Positions 25,959-36,489 are shown, counted from the first letter of the stretch. The stretch is 64,000 nucleotides of DNA from Phenylobacterium sp. (GCF_022402485.1 NZ_JAKRSA010000012.1:62001-126000), one strand, 5' to 3'. The notes: generated by a model not told the origin, from the sequence alone. A program made the numbers and translations.

Positions 25959-27818
25959 TTGACCGATCCCACGTCCCCGCCCGTGTCCGACACTGCCCTG
26001 CCGGTTCTGGCGATCGATGATCTGAAGGTGACCTTTGACACCCATGACGGCCAGGTGCAGGCCGTACGGGGGGTGAGCCTGAAGGTTGGGCGAGGTGAAA
26101 CCCTGGGCGTGGTCGGCGAAAGCGGATCGGGCAAGAGCCAGACCTTCATGACAGTCATGGGCCTGTTGGCAGACAATGGCCGGGCCACGGGCTCGGTGCG
26201 CTTCCAGGGTCAGGAGATTCTCGGCCTGAAGCCCAAGGCGCTCAACCGCCTGCGCGGCTCGAAAATGACCATGATCTTCCAGGATCCCCTTACCGCCCTG
26301 ACCCCCCACGTGCGGATTGGCGAGCAGATCGCCGAGCCCCTGAGGCTGCACCTGGGCCTTTCGGCCAGCGATGCCATGGCGCGGGCCCGCCAGTGGCTGG
26401 ACCATGTCCGCATTCCCGACGCCGCCCGACGCCTGCGCCAGTATCCCCATGAACTGTCCGGGGGGATGCGCCAGCGGGTGATGGTCGCCGCCGCCATGGC
26501 CGGCGGCCCCGAGCTGCTGATCGCCGATGAGCCGACCACGGCCCTGGATGTGACCGTCCAGGCCGAGATCCTCGATCTGATGGCCGAGCTTGGCCGTGAG
26601 ACCGGCACGGCCATGGTGCTGATCACCCACGACATGGGGGTCATCGCCCGCCTTGCCGATCGGGTCTGCGTGATGAAGGACGGGGCCTATGTGGAAGAGG
26701 GTCCGGTCCGAGACCTCTTCGCCACCCCCAAGGTCCAGTATACCCGCGACCTGCTGGACGCGATTCCCCGCCTGGACCGGGCCGATCGCGGCGGCCGGCC
26801 CACCGTCGCGCCGGTGGCCACCGATGCCCCGGTGATTGTCGAGGCCAAGGACGTCAAGGTCTGGTTCCCCATCCGCCAGGGCCTGTTGGGCGGCATGCGC
26901 CAACTGCGCGCGGTCGACGGGGTATCCTTCGATGTCCGCAAGGGCGAAACCCTGGGGGTCGTCGGTGAAAGCGGCTGCGGCAAGTCGACCCTGTCCCGGG
27001 CGGTGCTCAATCTGATCAAGCCCACCGACGGGGTGGTCACCCTGATGGGCCGGGACATTACCCATGCCCAGCGCCAGGAGATGCGGGCGGCCCGCAAGGA
27101 TCTGCAGATCGTTTTCCAGGACCCCCTGGCCAGTCTCGACCCCCGCGTGACCATCGGCGACTCCATCGCCGAACCCCTGAAGATCTTCGCCCCGCAACTG
27201 AACCGGGATGACCGGGACGCCGAAGTGGCCGGCATGATGGCCCGGGTCGGGCTCTCGCCCGAGCTGATCAACCGCTATCCCCATGAGCTGTCAGGGGGAC
27301 AGAACCAGCGGGTGGGCATCGCCCGAGCCATGATCTTGAAGCCCAAGCTGGTGATCTGTGACGAGGCGGTCTCGGCCCTGGACGTGTCGATCCGCGCCCA
27401 GATCATTGATCTGCTCATCGACCTGCAGAAGGAGATGGGCCTGGCCATGATCTTCATCAGCCACGACCTGGCGGTGGTCCGTGAGATCAGCCACCGGGTC
27501 ATGGTGCTGTTCCTGGGTCGGGTGATGGAACTGGCCGACCGGGACAAGCTCTATGCCGATCCCCAACATCCCTATACCCGCGCCCTGCTCTCGGCCGCGC
27601 CGATCCCCGACCCCGAGCGCGAACGCAACCGTCAGCGGCTGAAGCTGACCGGCGAGCCGCCGAGCCCGATGGATCCGGGTGCCGCCCTGAGGTTCCTGCC
27701 CTCCCGCATCAGCCTTGACCCTCTGGCCCCGGTCTATGTTCCGCAGCTGAAGGAGGTGGCGCCTGGACATCTGGTCTCGGAGTTCGACTCCGACTGGGAA
27801 AAACGCGGCGCCGCGTGA
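25959..27818 (+). CDS. Dipeptide/oligopeptide ABC transporter, fused double ATPase (YejF-like)
   Basis: Two Opp/Dpp-type ATPase domains in one chain of about 619 residues. Each has a Walker A (GESGSGKSQ and GESGCGKST), a signature (LSGGMRQRV and LSGGQNQRV), a Walker B ([15 protein letters not shown] and [14 protein letters not shown]) and a C-terminal oligopeptide-transporter extension. The first Walker A ends in Ser-Gln, not Ser-Thr, which is seen in YejF homologues. A TTG at 25959 with GGAG upstream is my preferred start; an ATG at 25890 is an alternative. No permease or binding-protein gene is adjacent, so the partners must be encoded elsewhere. Confidence 0.88.
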   Translation: MTDPTSPPVSDTALPVLAIDDLKVTFDTHDGQVQAVRGVSLKVGRGETLGVVGESGSGKSQTFMTVMGLLADNGRATGSVRFQGQEILGLKPKALNRLRGSKMTMIFQDPLTALTPHVRIGEQIAEPLRLHLGLSASDAMARARQWLDHVRIPDAARRLRQYPHELSGGMRQRVMVAAAMAGGPELLIADEPTTALDVTVQAEILDLMAELGRETGTAMVLITHDMGVIARLADRVCVMKDGAYVEEGPVRDLFATPKVQYTRDLLDAIPRLDRADRGGRPTVAPVATDAPVIVEAKDVKVWFPIRQGLLGGMRQLRAVDGVSFDVRKGETLGVVGESGCGKSTLSRAVLNLIKPTDGVVTLMGRDITHAQRQEMRAARKDLQIVFQDPLASLDPRVTIGDSIAEPLKIFAPQLNRDDRDAEVAGMMARVGLSPELINRYPHELSGGQNQRVGIARAMILKPKLVICDEAVSALDVSIRAQIIDLLIDLQKEMGLAMIFISHDLAVVREISHRVMVLFLGRVMELADRDKLYADPQHPYTRALLSAAPIPDPERERNRQRLKLTGEPPSPMDPGAALRFLPSRISLDPLAPVYVPQLKEVAPGHLVSEFDSDWEKRGAA

Positions 27819-29011
27819 CCGGGAAACGGTTTTGGCAACGGGCCGGAAACTCTCTGGTGCGATGGTTGCGCCTGTTGCAACCGCGTCGAGCGCCCCTGTC
27901 CATGCCCGCCCCGCAGATCGAGGTGGTCCGACCTAAGGACCTTTCGCCGGCGCGGCTGGCCCGTTGGTCACAGCTCCAGGGGCAGCAGGACATCACCTAT
28001 GACAGCCCTTTTCTGTCCCCCTACTGGGCAAGGGCGGTCGAGCGGGCGCAGGGTCGAGCCGCCGAGGGCGACCGCGGCGTCCGTGTCGCGGTGATCAGCC
28101 AGAACGGCGAAGATCAGGGTTTCATGGCCGTCCATGTGGGTGGGGCCACGGCCCTGCCGGCCGGAGCACCGCTCTGTGACTATCAGGGCCTTGTGGCGAC
28201 GCCAGACCTTCAGGTGGGGGCCCGCGACATCATTGCCTCGCTGGGGGTCCAGCGCCTCGACTTCTGCCACATGCTCGACACCACCGGCCCCTTCCAGGGC
28301 TTCTCGCACGGCGGCGCCCTGTCCCACGTGGTCGAGATGGGGGGCGGCTATGAGGCCTACGCTGCCGAGCGGCGGGCCGCCGGGGTCGGTCTGCTGAAGG
28401 ACTGCGACAAGAAACGCCGAAAGGCTGAGCGGGACCTTGGCCCCGTCACCTTCACCGCCTTCAGCCGCTCCTCCAGCGATTATGACCAGCTGATCGCCTG
28501 GAAGCGAGACCAGTTGCGGGCCACGGGTCAGTTCGACATCTTCCAGCCCGGTTGGACGAGGCGGCTGATCTCCGACATGTTCGACAGCCGCGACCCAGCC
28601 TTTGGCGGCGCCCTGTTTGCCCTGCATATCGGCGGCAAGCTGGCGGCGGTGCATCTCCATCTGCGGGGGGCGCGCACCCTCCATGGCTGGCTCATTGCCC
28701 ACGATCCGGCCTTTGATCGCTATTCACCGGGCCTGCTGCTGTTCCAGGACATTCTGCGCTGGATGGAGTCGACCCCCTATTATCGTCTGGACCTCGGGGC
28801 AGGCGACTACCGGTTCAAGCACGAACTGGCCAACGCTCAAGTCAGCGTCGGCCACGGGTTCGTCGGCGTCATGTCGCCGGCCACCCTGTTACGCCAGGCC
28901 GCCTATAGTCTAAGGCGAGCGGCTGAGTCCCTTCCGCTGGGCGGCGTCTCGGAATTGCCCGGCAAGGCCATGCGCCGGCTCGACCGTCTGCGGGGCCTGC
29001 GCTCGGCCTGA
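27815..29011 (+). CDS. GNAT/FemAB-like acyltransferase
   Basis: A 398-residue protein of the Acetyltransf_6 (CelD/BcsL-like) group, GNAT-fold enzymes often tied to envelope polysaccharide or lipid modification. [18 protein letters not shown], then [18 protein letters not shown] and [16 protein letters not shown] are recognisable stretches of this family. The N-terminus is basic. The GTG start overlaps the ABC transporter stop by 4 bp; an internal ATG at 27902 is possible. Acceptor unknown. Confidence 0.75.
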   Translation: MTGKRFWQRAGNSLVRWLRLLQPRRAPLSMPAPQIEVVRPKDLSPARLARWSQLQGQQDITYDSPFLSPYWARAVERAQGRAAEGDRGVRVAVISQNGEDQGFMAVHVGGATALPAGAPLCDYQGLVATPDLQVGARDIIASLGVQRLDFCHMLDTTGPFQGFSHGGALSHVVEMGGGYEAYAAERRAAGVGLLKDCDKKRRKAERDLGPVTFTAFSRSSSDYDQLIAWKRDQLRATGQFDIFQPGWTRRLISDMFDSRDPAFGGALFALHIGGKLAAVHLHLRGARTLHGWLIAHDPAFDRYSPGLLLFQDILRWMESTPYYRLDLGAGDYRFKHELANAQVSVGHGFVGVMSPATLLRQAAYSLRRAAESLPLGGVSELPGKAMRRLDRLRGLRSA

Positions 29012-29093
29012 CATTGCGAAGGCGGGCTGCGCCCGATAGGTTGCCGGCCTTTCCGCCCCAGGCTAGGGCGGCCTCCCCGGACCTCCGATCCCC

Positions 29094-30302
29094 ATGACGC
29101 TTTCCATCGACGACATCCGCGCCGCAGCCGATCGGCTGAACGGCCATATCGAGCGCACCCCGTGCCGCCTGTCGAAGACGCTGTCGGAGATTACCGGGGC
29201 TGAGGTGTGGGTGAAATTCGAGAACCTGCAGTTCACCGCCGCCTACAAGGAGCGTGGTGCCCTCAACAAGCTGTTGCAGCTCACCGAGGCTGAAAAGAAG
29301 CGCGGCGTGATCGCCGCTTCAGCCGGCAATCATAGCCAGGGCCTGGCCTATCATGCGGCGCGCCTGGGCATTCCGGTGACCATCGTCATGCCCCGCTCTA
29401 CGCCCTTCGTGAAGGTTCAGCAGACCCGCGCGTTTGGGGCCGAGGTGGTCCTGGAGGGGGATGGCTATGACGACGCCTCGGGCAAGGCCAAGCAGATCTG
29501 CGAGGACCGGGACCTGGTCTTCGTACATCCCTTCAACGACCTGGACGTCATGGCCGGCCAGGGGACTGTGGCCCTGGAGATGCTGGAGGACGTGCCCGAC
29601 CTGGACGTCTTGCCGATCCCCGTCGGCGGGGGTGGACTGATCGCCGGCTGCGCCACAGCGGCCAAGCATCTGAAGCCCGGCATCACCGTGATCGGCCTGG
29701 AGCCGGCCATGTATCCCTCGTTCACCGCCCGCATGCGCGGGGTGAACGGTGCCAGCGGGACGGGCGGGGCGACCATCGCCGAAGGCATCGCCGTCAAGCA
29801 GGTGGGGGATGTGAGCTATGGCGTCGCCCGCCCGCTCATTGATGAGGTGCTGCTGATCGAAGAGCCGTTCTTCGAGCGCGCTGTGGCCCTGTTCTGCAAT
29901 GTGGAGAAGACCGTCGCCGAGGGCGCGGGCGCTGCGGCCCTGGCCGGTCTCCTGGCCTATCCCGAGCGGTTCCGCGGCAAGAAGGCCGGGGTGATCATCA
30001 CCGGCGGCAATATCGACACCCGACTCTTGGCCTCGGTCCTGACCCGGGAGCTGGTGCGTGAGCAGCGCCTGGTGTCCCTGCGGATCATCGGGGACGACCG
30101 TCCAGGTCTGCTGGCCAATGTCTCGGCCATCATCGGCCAGATGGGTGCCAATATCGTCGAGGTGGCCCATAACCGCCTGGCCCTGGACGTACCCGCCAAG
30201 GGGGCCGAATTCGACATCATGATCGAGACCCGGGACGCCACCCACACCCAGGAAATCATGGAAGCCCTGCGCGAGCGGGGCTATCCCCCTCGCGCCGTCT
30301 GA
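29094..30302 (+). CDS. Threonine ammonia-lyase with C-terminal ACT domain
   Basis: PLP enzyme that deaminates threonine to 2-oxobutanoate, either for isoleucine synthesis or for threonine breakdown. In the 402 residues the Schiff-base lysine is K52 (AAYKERGALN). SAGNHSQGLAYHA is the substrate loop and PVGGGGLIAG binds the PLP phosphate. The tail from about residue 325 (SLRIIGDDRPGLLANVSAIIGQ) is one ACT domain, the short type seen in many bacterial TdcB/IlvA forms. Both symbols are in use for this architecture, so none is assigned. Confidence 0.9.
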   Translation: MTLSIDDIRAAADRLNGHIERTPCRLSKTLSEITGAEVWVKFENLQFTAAYKERGALNKLLQLTEAEKKRGVIAASAGNHSQGLAYHAARLGIPVTIVMPRSTPFVKVQQTRAFGAEVVLEGDGYDDASGKAKQICEDRDLVFVHPFNDLDVMAGQGTVALEMLEDVPDLDVLPIPVGGGGLIAGCATAAKHLKPGITVIGLEPAMYPSFTARMRGVNGASGTGGATIAEGIAVKQVGDVSYGVARPLIDEVLLIEEPFFERAVALFCNVEKTVAEGAGAAALAGLLAYPERFRGKKAGVIITGGNIDTRLLASVLTRELVREQRLVSLRIIGDDRPGLLANVSAIIGQMGANIVEVAHNRLALDVPAKGAEFDIMIETRDATHTQEIMEALRERGYPPRAV

Positions 30303-30345
30303 ACCCCTTTCCTCGCCAAGCCTAGCTTTCCCAAGGATGCCCAAA

Positions 30346-30828
30346 ATGTTCGCCCCGCTCGTCGCCCTGGCTGCAGCCCTGGCCCTGGTCGCCTGTTCCC
30401 CGCAGGGGGGCGAGACGGCCACCGAGGCCAAGGCGTTCATGGAAGCCAACGCCAAGCGGAAAGGCGTCGAGACCCTGCCGTCGGGGGTCCAATACGAGGT
30501 GGTGCGTTCAGGCCCGCCCGAGGGGCTGAAGCCGACCCGGGCCGACGAGGTCAAGGTTCATTACGAGGGTAAGCTCGCCACCGGCGAGGTGTTCGATTCT
30601 TCCTATGAGCGCGGGGTGCCGGCCGCCATGCCCCTGTCTGGCCTGATCTCGGCCTGGCTCGAAGTGCTGCCTCTGATGCGGCCCGGGGACGAGTGGATCA
30701 TCACCGTCCCCCCGGAGATGGGCTATGGCGAAACCGGGCAGGGGCCCATCCCGCCCAACAGCGTGCTGATCTTCCGCATCGAATTGATCGATGTGCTGCC
30801 CGGGCCAGGTCGGGTCGGACAGGGCTGA
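30346..30828 (+). CDS. FKBP-type peptidyl-prolyl isomerase, lipoprotein
   Basis: Envelope folding helper of about 160 residues. The N-terminus FAPLVALAAALALVAC has the lipobox LVAC, so it is predicted to be a lipid-anchored periplasmic protein. The FKBP domain includes GVQYEVVRSG, VKVHYEGKLATGEVFDSSYERG, WLEVLPLMRPGDEW and PPEMGYGETGQGPIPPNS. The ATG at 30346 has AAGGA 8 bases upstream; an ATG at 30337 sits directly on that site. Confidence 0.88.
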   Translation: MFAPLVALAAALALVACSPQGGETATEAKAFMEANAKRKGVETLPSGVQYEVVRSGPPEGLKPTRADEVKVHYEGKLATGEVFDSSYERGVPAAMPLSGLISAWLEVLPLMRPGDEWIITVPPEMGYGETGQGPIPPNSVLIFRIELIDVLPGPGRVGQG

Positions 30829-30876
30829 TCCCGACACCGGCTCGCCGGCGGGGTCACGTCATTGGGCCGGACCGGG

Positions 30877-32628
30877 TCAGGCCGACCTCACCGGGGCTGC
30901 GTCGACCCCGGCCATCGCTGAATCAAGGGCCTCATAAAGCCGGCGGACCTCGATGGGCTTGCTCACATGTCCGTCCATACCCACGGCCAGGAGCGCATCC
31001 ACCTGGTGGGCCATGGCGTCGGCAGAGACCCCCAGGATCCGGGTGCGGCGGCGACCTGAGGCGCGCTCGCGCGCGCGGATCGCCGTGGTGGCGGCGATAC
31101 CGTCCATGACCGGCATGCGCACATCCATCAGGATCAAATCCCAGTCTCCGCTCTCCCAGGCGCTGACGGCGGCAGCACCATCCTCGACCATGACCGGCTC
31201 AATGCCCAGGGGACCGAGAAAGGCGCGCAGGACAATCTGGTTGACGGCCCCGTCCTCCGCCACAAGGACCCTCAGCCTCGACATATCCCCTTGCGGCACC
31301 TCAGGACCGGGTTCTAGGCGGGGGGCGCTATCGCCAATGCGGATCAGGGGAATGGACAGAGTGAAGATCGACCCTTCTCCCGGTGTGCTCGACACCTCCA
31401 GACTCCCGCCCATGAGAGCACAGAGCTCGCGGGAAATGGCTAGACCGAGGCCAGTCCCCCCATGGCGCCGAGAGGTCGAGGGGTCCAGCTGGGCAAACCG
31501 GACAAACAGACCCTTGATCTCGTCCGGGGTCATTCCTGGGCCGGTATCTTCGACCCAAAGGCGCAGGCCGGCCGGGTCCATGGCGGCACCCAGGGTGATC
31601 TGACCCTGGTCGGTGAATTTCACTGCATTGGACACCAGATTGAAGATCACCTGGCGAAGTCGGTTGGGGTCTCCCTGAAACCGTCCTCGGACGCCCTCGT
31701 CCAACACCAGCTCCAGCCCGACCCCTCTGGCCTCGGCCAAGGGGGCGAAGGTGGCCTGGGTAGACCCCAGTATGTCTTCCAGCTCGAAGGGGACCGCCTC
31801 CACCGCCATCTGGCCGGCCTCGATCTTCGACAGGTCCAGGACATTGTTCAGCAGGGCAAGCAGGGCCTCCCCAGACTCCGAGATCACCTCCAGGCGCTCC
31901 CGCTGCGGCAGGGTCAGGGTGTCGCGAGCCATCACCTGGCTCATGCCCAGCACGCCGTTCAGGGGGGTGCGGATCTCATGACTGATATTGGCCAGGAAGG
32001 CGCTCTTGGCGGCATTGGCCGCCTCGGCCACCCGTTCCTGGGCCAGGGCCTGATCCCGGGCGTCGGCCAGGGCATGTTCAATGGCCTCCCGGTGCAAGGC
32101 GGCTTCAAGCACATAGGCGAACATGCTGATCACGGCGATCGCGGCGACAAGGACCTGCAGCCATGAACTATGATGCTCGCTAAACAGCAGACCTGCCGCC
32201 GTCACGACCCCAATGGCGGCCAGGGCCGACCCACTGATCAGCCGGGAAGCTGGCAGCTCGGCGGCGGCGCTCAGGGCGACCGCGCCGACCATGGCCATGG
32301 CAGCCACTGAAGCGGTCTCGTCTCCGGTCAACAGGAGGGCCAGCGGCATGGTGCCGTAGCCCAGGGTCTTGACCAAGGTAAAAAGGGCCAGGGTCGTTTC
32401 CGCCCTGGGGCCGGGGACAGGACCGGCGAGCAGCCGACTGCAGACAATATGGTTGGCCAGCAGCAAGCCCAGCATGACCCCCGCCCAGGCGACGGAAAAG
32501 GTCAGGTCCAGCCACACTAAGCTTCCCCCCGCCGCCAGGAGCGTCAGGGGCAGGATGACGCGGGTGTCGCGCTTGCGAAACCTCGCCACATCGACCCATC
32601 GGGGCTCACAGGTGGACTTAAAGGTCAT
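30877..32628 (-). CDS. Hybrid sensor histidine kinase / response regulator
   Basis: Membrane signalling protein of 583 residues. Its N-terminal half (about residues 22-175) holds roughly six hydrophobic helices and no recognised periplasmic sensor domain. A short coiled coil leads into the HisKA domain with H217 (NISHEIRTPLNG). The HATPase region has the N-box NLVSNAVKF, G1 DTGPGM and G2 GGTGLGLAIS. The receiver domain has phospho-acceptor D502 (LILMDVRMPVMDG). The ATG at 32628 is chosen because the further-open 44 codons are AT-rich and look like a 5' leader. No partner regulator is adjacent. Signal unknown. Confidence 0.88.
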   Translation of the reverse strand: MTFKSTCEPRWVDVARFRKRDTRVILPLTLLAAGGSLVWLDLTFSVAWAGVMLGLLLANHIVCSRLLAGPVPGPRAETTLALFTLVKTLGYGTMPLALLLTGDETASVAAMAMVGAVALSAAAELPASRLISGSALAAIGVVTAAGLLFSEHHSSWLQVLVAAIAVISMFAYVLEAALHREAIEHALADARDQALAQERVAEAANAAKSAFLANISHEIRTPLNGVLGMSQVMARDTLTLPQRERLEVISESGEALLALLNNVLDLSKIEAGQMAVEAVPFELEDILGSTQATFAPLAEARGVGLELVLDEGVRGRFQGDPNRLRQVIFNLVSNAVKFTDQGQITLGAAMDPAGLRLWVEDTGPGMTPDEIKGLFVRFAQLDPSTSRRHGGTGLGLAISRELCALMGGSLEVSSTPGEGSIFTLSIPLIRIGDSAPRLEPGPEVPQGDMSRLRVLVAEDGAVNQIVLRAFLGPLGIEPVMVEDGAAAVSAWESGDWDLILMDVRMPVMDGIAATTAIRARERASGRRRTRILGVSADAMAHQVDALLAVGMDGHVSKPIEVRRLYEALDSAMAGVDAAPVRSA

Positions 32629-32827
32629 GGATGGAACTCTGAACAAAGACCTGAGGAAGGACTTCAGGACACCTGTTGATGCGGAATCGAACTTAACTGT
32701 GTGTGAAATCGACCGATTGGCCGCCAAAATTGGTGCAAGGTGGGCATGTTTGGTCCCCATTTTGGGCAGTCTTCTGACTTGCGCATCCCGACTGGAGCCA
32801 TGACGCGCGTCGGTCTAGGCTAGGTTC

Positions 32828-34003
32828 ATGTCATCCCAAACGCTGACCCCCCGCGCCCTTGAGATCCTTGAGCGGCTGGTGGCCTTCGACACCACCTCAC
32901 GGCTGTCCAACCTGGCTCTGATCGAATGGGTCGAGGCCTATCTCGACGGTCATGGGGTGCCCCACCGCCGGGTGCCCAATGCCGAAGGCACCAAGTCCAA
33001 TCTGATCGCCACCATCGGTCCGAACCTGGCCGGCGGGGTGGTGTTGTCAGGTCATACCGACGTGGTGCCCGTGGATGGCCAGCCCTGGAGCTCTGATCCG
33101 TTCCAGGTGACGGCGCGGGACGGACGGCTCTATGGCCGGGGAACCTGTGACATGAAGGGCTTCCTGGCCCTGTCCCTGGCCGCGGTCCCCGACCTCCTGG
33201 CCGCCGCCCCCAAGAAGCCGGTGCACCTGGCCTTCTCCTATGACGAGGAGGTGGGCTGTATCGGCGCCCCGGACATGATCCGCATCATTGCCCGCGAACT
33301 GCCCAGGCCGTCGCTGGTGGTGGTGGGGGAGCCCACCAACATGGAGGCGGTCAGCGGCCACAAGGGCATCGACACCTTCCGGGTCACCGTGCGCGGCCAT
33401 GAGGCCCATTCCAGCCAGACCCAGCTGGGCGCCTCGGCCAATATGGTCGCCATCCGGCTGATGGGGATGCTGTGCGACCTGGCCGAGGAGCTGGAGCGGG
33501 ACGCCGATCCGGCCTCGCCCTTCACGCCCAGGCACGCCACCCTGACCGTCGGCCAGGTGAATGGCGGCACGGCGGTGAACATCCTCGCCCGGGAATGTGT
33601 CTTCCTGTTCGACCTGCGCAGTCCGCCGGGGCTGAACCCCCAGGCGGTGCTCGCCCCATTCTTTGCCCGGTGCGCGGCGATGGACGCTGAGCTCAAGGCG
33701 CGGTTCCCCGACGCCGGGGTCGAGGTGGCGCAGCGGTCCCATACCCCGCCCCTGGCGCCGGAAAACCAGGGGGTCGCCGAGGCCTTCGCCCGGCGGCTGG
33801 CGGGGGACAATGGGCCCTCCCGGGTGGTGGCCTTCGCCGCCGAGGCCGGTCAGTTCCAGGAGGCGGGCTTCTCCACCGTGATCTGTGGCCCCGGTTCTAT
33901 CGACCAGGCCCATCAACCCGACGAATTCGTGGAAGTCTCTCAGATGGAGCGGGGCGGGGCGTTCATGGCGCGCCTCGTCGACTGGGCCGCAGCGGGCGAA
34001 TGA
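32828..34003 (+). CDS. argE: Acetylornithine deacetylase
   Basis: M20-family zinc hydrolase that removes acetate from N-acetylornithine in arginine synthesis. The 391 residues show the first metal histidine in LSGHTDVVPVDGQPW, the GRGTCDMKG bridging Asp, the catalytic/metal pair in YDEEVGCIGA, GEPTNMEAVSGHKG, and the dimer-domain region with RGHEAHSS. The C-terminal metal ligand lies in DQAHQPDEFVE. Its 3' end overlaps the convergent glycosyltransferase gene by 41 bp. Confidence 0.9.
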   Translation: MSSQTLTPRALEILERLVAFDTTSRLSNLALIEWVEAYLDGHGVPHRRVPNAEGTKSNLIATIGPNLAGGVVLSGHTDVVPVDGQPWSSDPFQVTARDGRLYGRGTCDMKGFLALSLAAVPDLLAAAPKKPVHLAFSYDEEVGCIGAPDMIRIIARELPRPSLVVVGEPTNMEAVSGHKGIDTFRVTVRGHEAHSSQTQLGASANMVAIRLMGMLCDLAEELERDADPASPFTPRHATLTVGQVNGGTAVNILARECVFLFDLRSPPGLNPQAVLAPFFARCAAMDAELKARFPDAGVEVAQRSHTPPLAPENQGVAEAFARRLAGDNGPSRVVAFAAEAGQFQEAGFSTVICGPGSIDQAHQPDEFVEVSQMERGGAFMARLVDWAAAGE

Positions 34004-35000
34004 CGGCCCGCCGGCCCGAGAGGTCCCTCGGGTCCCAGGTCATGGCCCGGGCGATCTGAAGGGCGGAGGCCTTGCGGCCCTTCTGGATCACGCGGCGGCG
34101 GTTCCAGACCGGACCCAGACCCGCCAGCGCGGCCTTGAATCCCCGCCAGGTGACCCCCAGCAACGGACGGTTCTGCGGTCGCAGGCTGATCACCGCAAAC
34201 GCCAGCAGGTGCAGGGGCAAAACCAGGGGCAGGAGCAGACCCGGGGTGTCCTGGATCAGCACCCAGAAGCGGTTGCGCACCCCGTGAAAGACCGCGAAGT
34301 CCGACTTTGGGCCCCCTGAGGTGGCCGAGCCCTCATGGGCCACCACCGCGGCGGGGACCAGCAGGGTCGGCTCCCCGGCCAGCTGTAGCCGATAGCCAAA
34401 GTCCACGTCCTCGCAATAGCAGAAGAAACGCTCCTCCAGTCCCCCCATGGCCCGGAACAGGGCGAGGTCGACCATCATCGCCGCACCGCAAGGGGAGAAC
34501 ACTTCACCCTCCGGCGCATCACCGAGATCGGGGTTGAGATAGCCCCCGCGATAGGGGATGGCCGGCCCGGACATGACATCCCCCAGCCCATCCAGCAGCG
34601 TGCGGTCATGGGCCATCACCTGGCGGGAGGTGAAGGCGCGGACCTTGGGATGGCGGGCGGCCGCCGCCGTCAGCTGTTCCAGCCAGTCGGGGTCAGGATA
34701 GGCGTCGGGATTGAGCAGGACCAGCCAGCGGCCCCGGGCGGCCTGGGCCCCCAGATTGACCCCGGCGGCGAAGCCGAGATTGGCCCCCGCCTCAATCACC
34801 CGGGCAAAGGGATGACCCCGCGCCGCCCCATGGGCTTCCCCCTGCGGCGAGGCGTTATTGACGATCAGCAGTTCGAAGTCTGTGAAGCTCTGCCCCGCCA
34901 GGGCTTTAACGCAAGCCGGCAGGCTTTCGGCACTGTTATAGGCGACGATGACCACGCTAAGCGACGGGGGCGCCTTGTCTTCGCCGGTCGGCTCGTTCAT
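33963..35000 (-). CDS. Glycosyltransferase family 2, rhamnosyltransferase-like
   Basis: A GT-A fold glycosyltransferase of about 345 residues for envelope polysaccharide. It has the nucleotide-sugar motifs SVVIVAYNSAESL, LLIVNNASP, AGANLGFAAGVNLG and LLNPDAYPD (DxD-like), plus EERFFCYCEDVDFGYRL near the acceptor site. The C-terminus has a hydrophobic segment (LLLPLVLPLHLLAFAVIS) that may anchor it to the membrane. The ATG at 35000 gives the usual N-terminus. It is divergent from rfbC with 36 bp between, which supports a rhamnose link. Confidence 0.85.
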   Translation of the reverse strand: MNEPTGEDKAPPSLSVVIVAYNSAESLPACVKALAGQSFTDFELLIVNNASPQGEAHGAARGHPFARVIEAGANLGFAAGVNLGAQAARGRWLVLLNPDAYPDPDWLEQLTAAAARHPKVRAFTSRQVMAHDRTLLDGLGDVMSGPAIPYRGGYLNPDLGDAPEGEVFSPCGAAMMVDLALFRAMGGLEERFFCYCEDVDFGYRLQLAGEPTLLVPAAVVAHEGSATSGGPKSDFAVFHGVRNRFWVLIQDTPGLLLPLVLPLHLLAFAVISLRPQNRPLLGVTWRGFKAALAGLGPVWNRRRVIQKGRKASALQIARAMTWDPRDLSGRRAVIRPLRPSRRGAP

Positions 35001-35036
35001 GCGAAGGCGCGCTCCCACATCGACTCGCAGAGTTCC

Positions 35037-35594
35037 ATGACCGCCATCACGCCGCTCTCCCTGCCCGAGGTTCTGCTTATCACGCCCAAGCGCCATGGCG
35101 ATGCCCGGGGCTGGTTTGCCGAGACCTGGAGCCGGCGGACCCTAGGCGAGGCCGGGGTGACCTGCGATTTCGTTCAGGACAACCAGGCCTTCAATGCCAA
35201 AAAGGGCACGGTACGTGGCCTGCATTTCCAGACCGCCCCTCACCCCCAGGCCAAGCTGGTCCGGGTCCTGCGCGGGGCGATCTATGACGTCGCCGTGGAC
35301 GTGCGCGCCGGATCGGCCACCTTTGGCCAGTGGGTTGGTGCCAAGCTCACGGCCGAGGGCGGCGAGCAGCTGCTGGTTCCCCGGGGCTTTGCCCATGGCT
35401 ACTGCACCCTCACCGACGACTGTGAGCTGTTCTACAAGGTCGATGGCCTCTATGCGCCGGAGTGCGAAGGCGGGGTGATCTGGAACGATCCGGACCTGGC
35501 CATCGACTGGCCGGTGGATGCGGCTGAGGCGATCACCTCGGACAAGGACAAGATCCTGCCCCGCCTGAAGGACATGCCGGAGGCCCGCTTCTGA
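35037..35594 (+). CDS. rfbC: dTDP-4-dehydrorhamnose 3,5-epimerase
   Basis: Cupin-fold epimerase in dTDP-L-rhamnose synthesis. The 185 residues carry ITPKRHGDARGWFAETW, the catalytic His in VRGLHFQ, AIYDVAVDVR and the FAHGYCTLTDDCELFYKV segment with the second active-site residue. The open frame runs upstream, but the ATG at 35037 is the only start that fits the family. RfbA, RfbB and RfbD genes are not in the window. The stop overlaps tesB. Confidence 0.92.
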   Translation: MTAITPLSLPEVLLITPKRHGDARGWFAETWSRRTLGEAGVTCDFVQDNQAFNAKKGTVRGLHFQTAPHPQAKLVRVLRGAIYDVAVDVRAGSATFGQWVGAKLTAEGGEQLLVPRGFAHGYCTLTDDCELFYKVDGLYAPECEGGVIWNDPDLAIDWPVDAAEAITSDKDKILPRLKDMPEARF

Positions 35595-36430
35595 TGTCGG
35601 ATACGCAGAACGAACTGGTTGAGATTCTCAACCTCGAACAGATCGAACAGGACCTCTATCGCGGCCTGACCCCGGCCCGGGAAGGTCGGCGGATCTATGG
35701 GGGCCAGGTGGTGGCCCAGGCCCTGACGGCGGCCTATCGCACCATCGAGGGCCGGCTATGCCACTCGATGCATTCCTATTTCATACGCCCGGGCGACCCG
35801 TCGATTCCGATCCTGTTCCAGGTGGACAGGGCCCGTGACGGGGGCACCTTTTCCGTGCGCCGGGTGACCGCCATCCAGAACGGCAAGCAGATCTTCAACC
35901 TGGCCGCCTCGTTCCAGGTCCCGGAAGACGGCTTCGAGCACCAGGACCAGGCACCAGTGGTCCCCGCCCCTGAGGATCTGCTCAATGAGGAACAGCTGCG
36001 CGAGGCCGACGGGCTTCCCCCCCGGGACCGGGACTGGCCGGTGGAGGTGCGCCCCATCGATCCTCAGCGGCATAACCAGACCGAGCCCATGGCCCCGCTC
36101 TACAATGTCTGGTTCAAGGCCCGGCAATCTGTTGGCCCCGACGTGGCGGTCAATCAATGCGCGCTGGCCTATGGCTCGGACATGAGCCTGCTGGACGCCA
36201 GCCTTCGGCCTCACCCGGTTCCCCATGGGGCGTTGCAGGTGGCCAGCCTCGACCACACCCTGTGGTTCCACCGCCCCAGCGATTTCTCGGACTGGCACCT
36301 CTATGTGCAGGACAGCCCGTCGGCCTCTGGGGGTCGGGGCTTCAACCGGGGCTCGATCTTTGACCGCCAGGGCCGGCTGGTGGCCTCGGCGACCCAGGAA
36401 GCCCTGATCCGCCATCGCCCGCCGGCCTGA
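35594..36430 (+). CDS. tesB: Acyl-CoA thioesterase II
   Basis: Double hot-dog thioesterase of 278 residues that hydrolyses medium- and long-chain acyl-CoA. The first hot dog contains YGGQVVAQALTAAYRT and HSMHSYFIRPGD. The second contains LAYGSDMSLLDASLRPH (with the catalytic Asp), ASLDHTLWFHRP and SASGGRGFNRGSIFD. The ATG overlaps the rfbC stop (TGATG). The pairing with rfbC is probably positional, not functional. Confidence 0.92.
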   Translation: MSDTQNELVEILNLEQIEQDLYRGLTPAREGRRIYGGQVVAQALTAAYRTIEGRLCHSMHSYFIRPGDPSIPILFQVDRARDGGTFSVRRVTAIQNGKQIFNLAASFQVPEDGFEHQDQAPVVPAPEDLLNEEQLREADGLPPRDRDWPVEVRPIDPQRHNQTEPMAPLYNVWFKARQSVGPDVAVNQCALAYGSDMSLLDASLRPHPVPHGALQVASLDHTLWFHRPSDFSDWHLYVQDSPSASGGRGFNRGSIFDRQGRLVASATQEALIRHRPPA

Positions 36431-36489
36431 TCCGTGACAGTCTTTCCCCGACACCGGCGCTGAAGCCGGGAGACAGCGGGAGGATGCTC

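Noticed and set aside
25374..27284. Long open frame (636 codons) on the minus strand opposite the ABC ATPase and gmhB
   Set aside because: It mirrors a well-supported gene; high GC and codon bias create such shadows. Its sequence lacks any domain and is rich in Gly, His, Gln.
34608..35036. 143 codons open upstream of rfbC in the same frame
   Set aside because: They lie opposite the glycosyltransferase gene and have no RfbC homology; the ATG at 35037 matches the family length.
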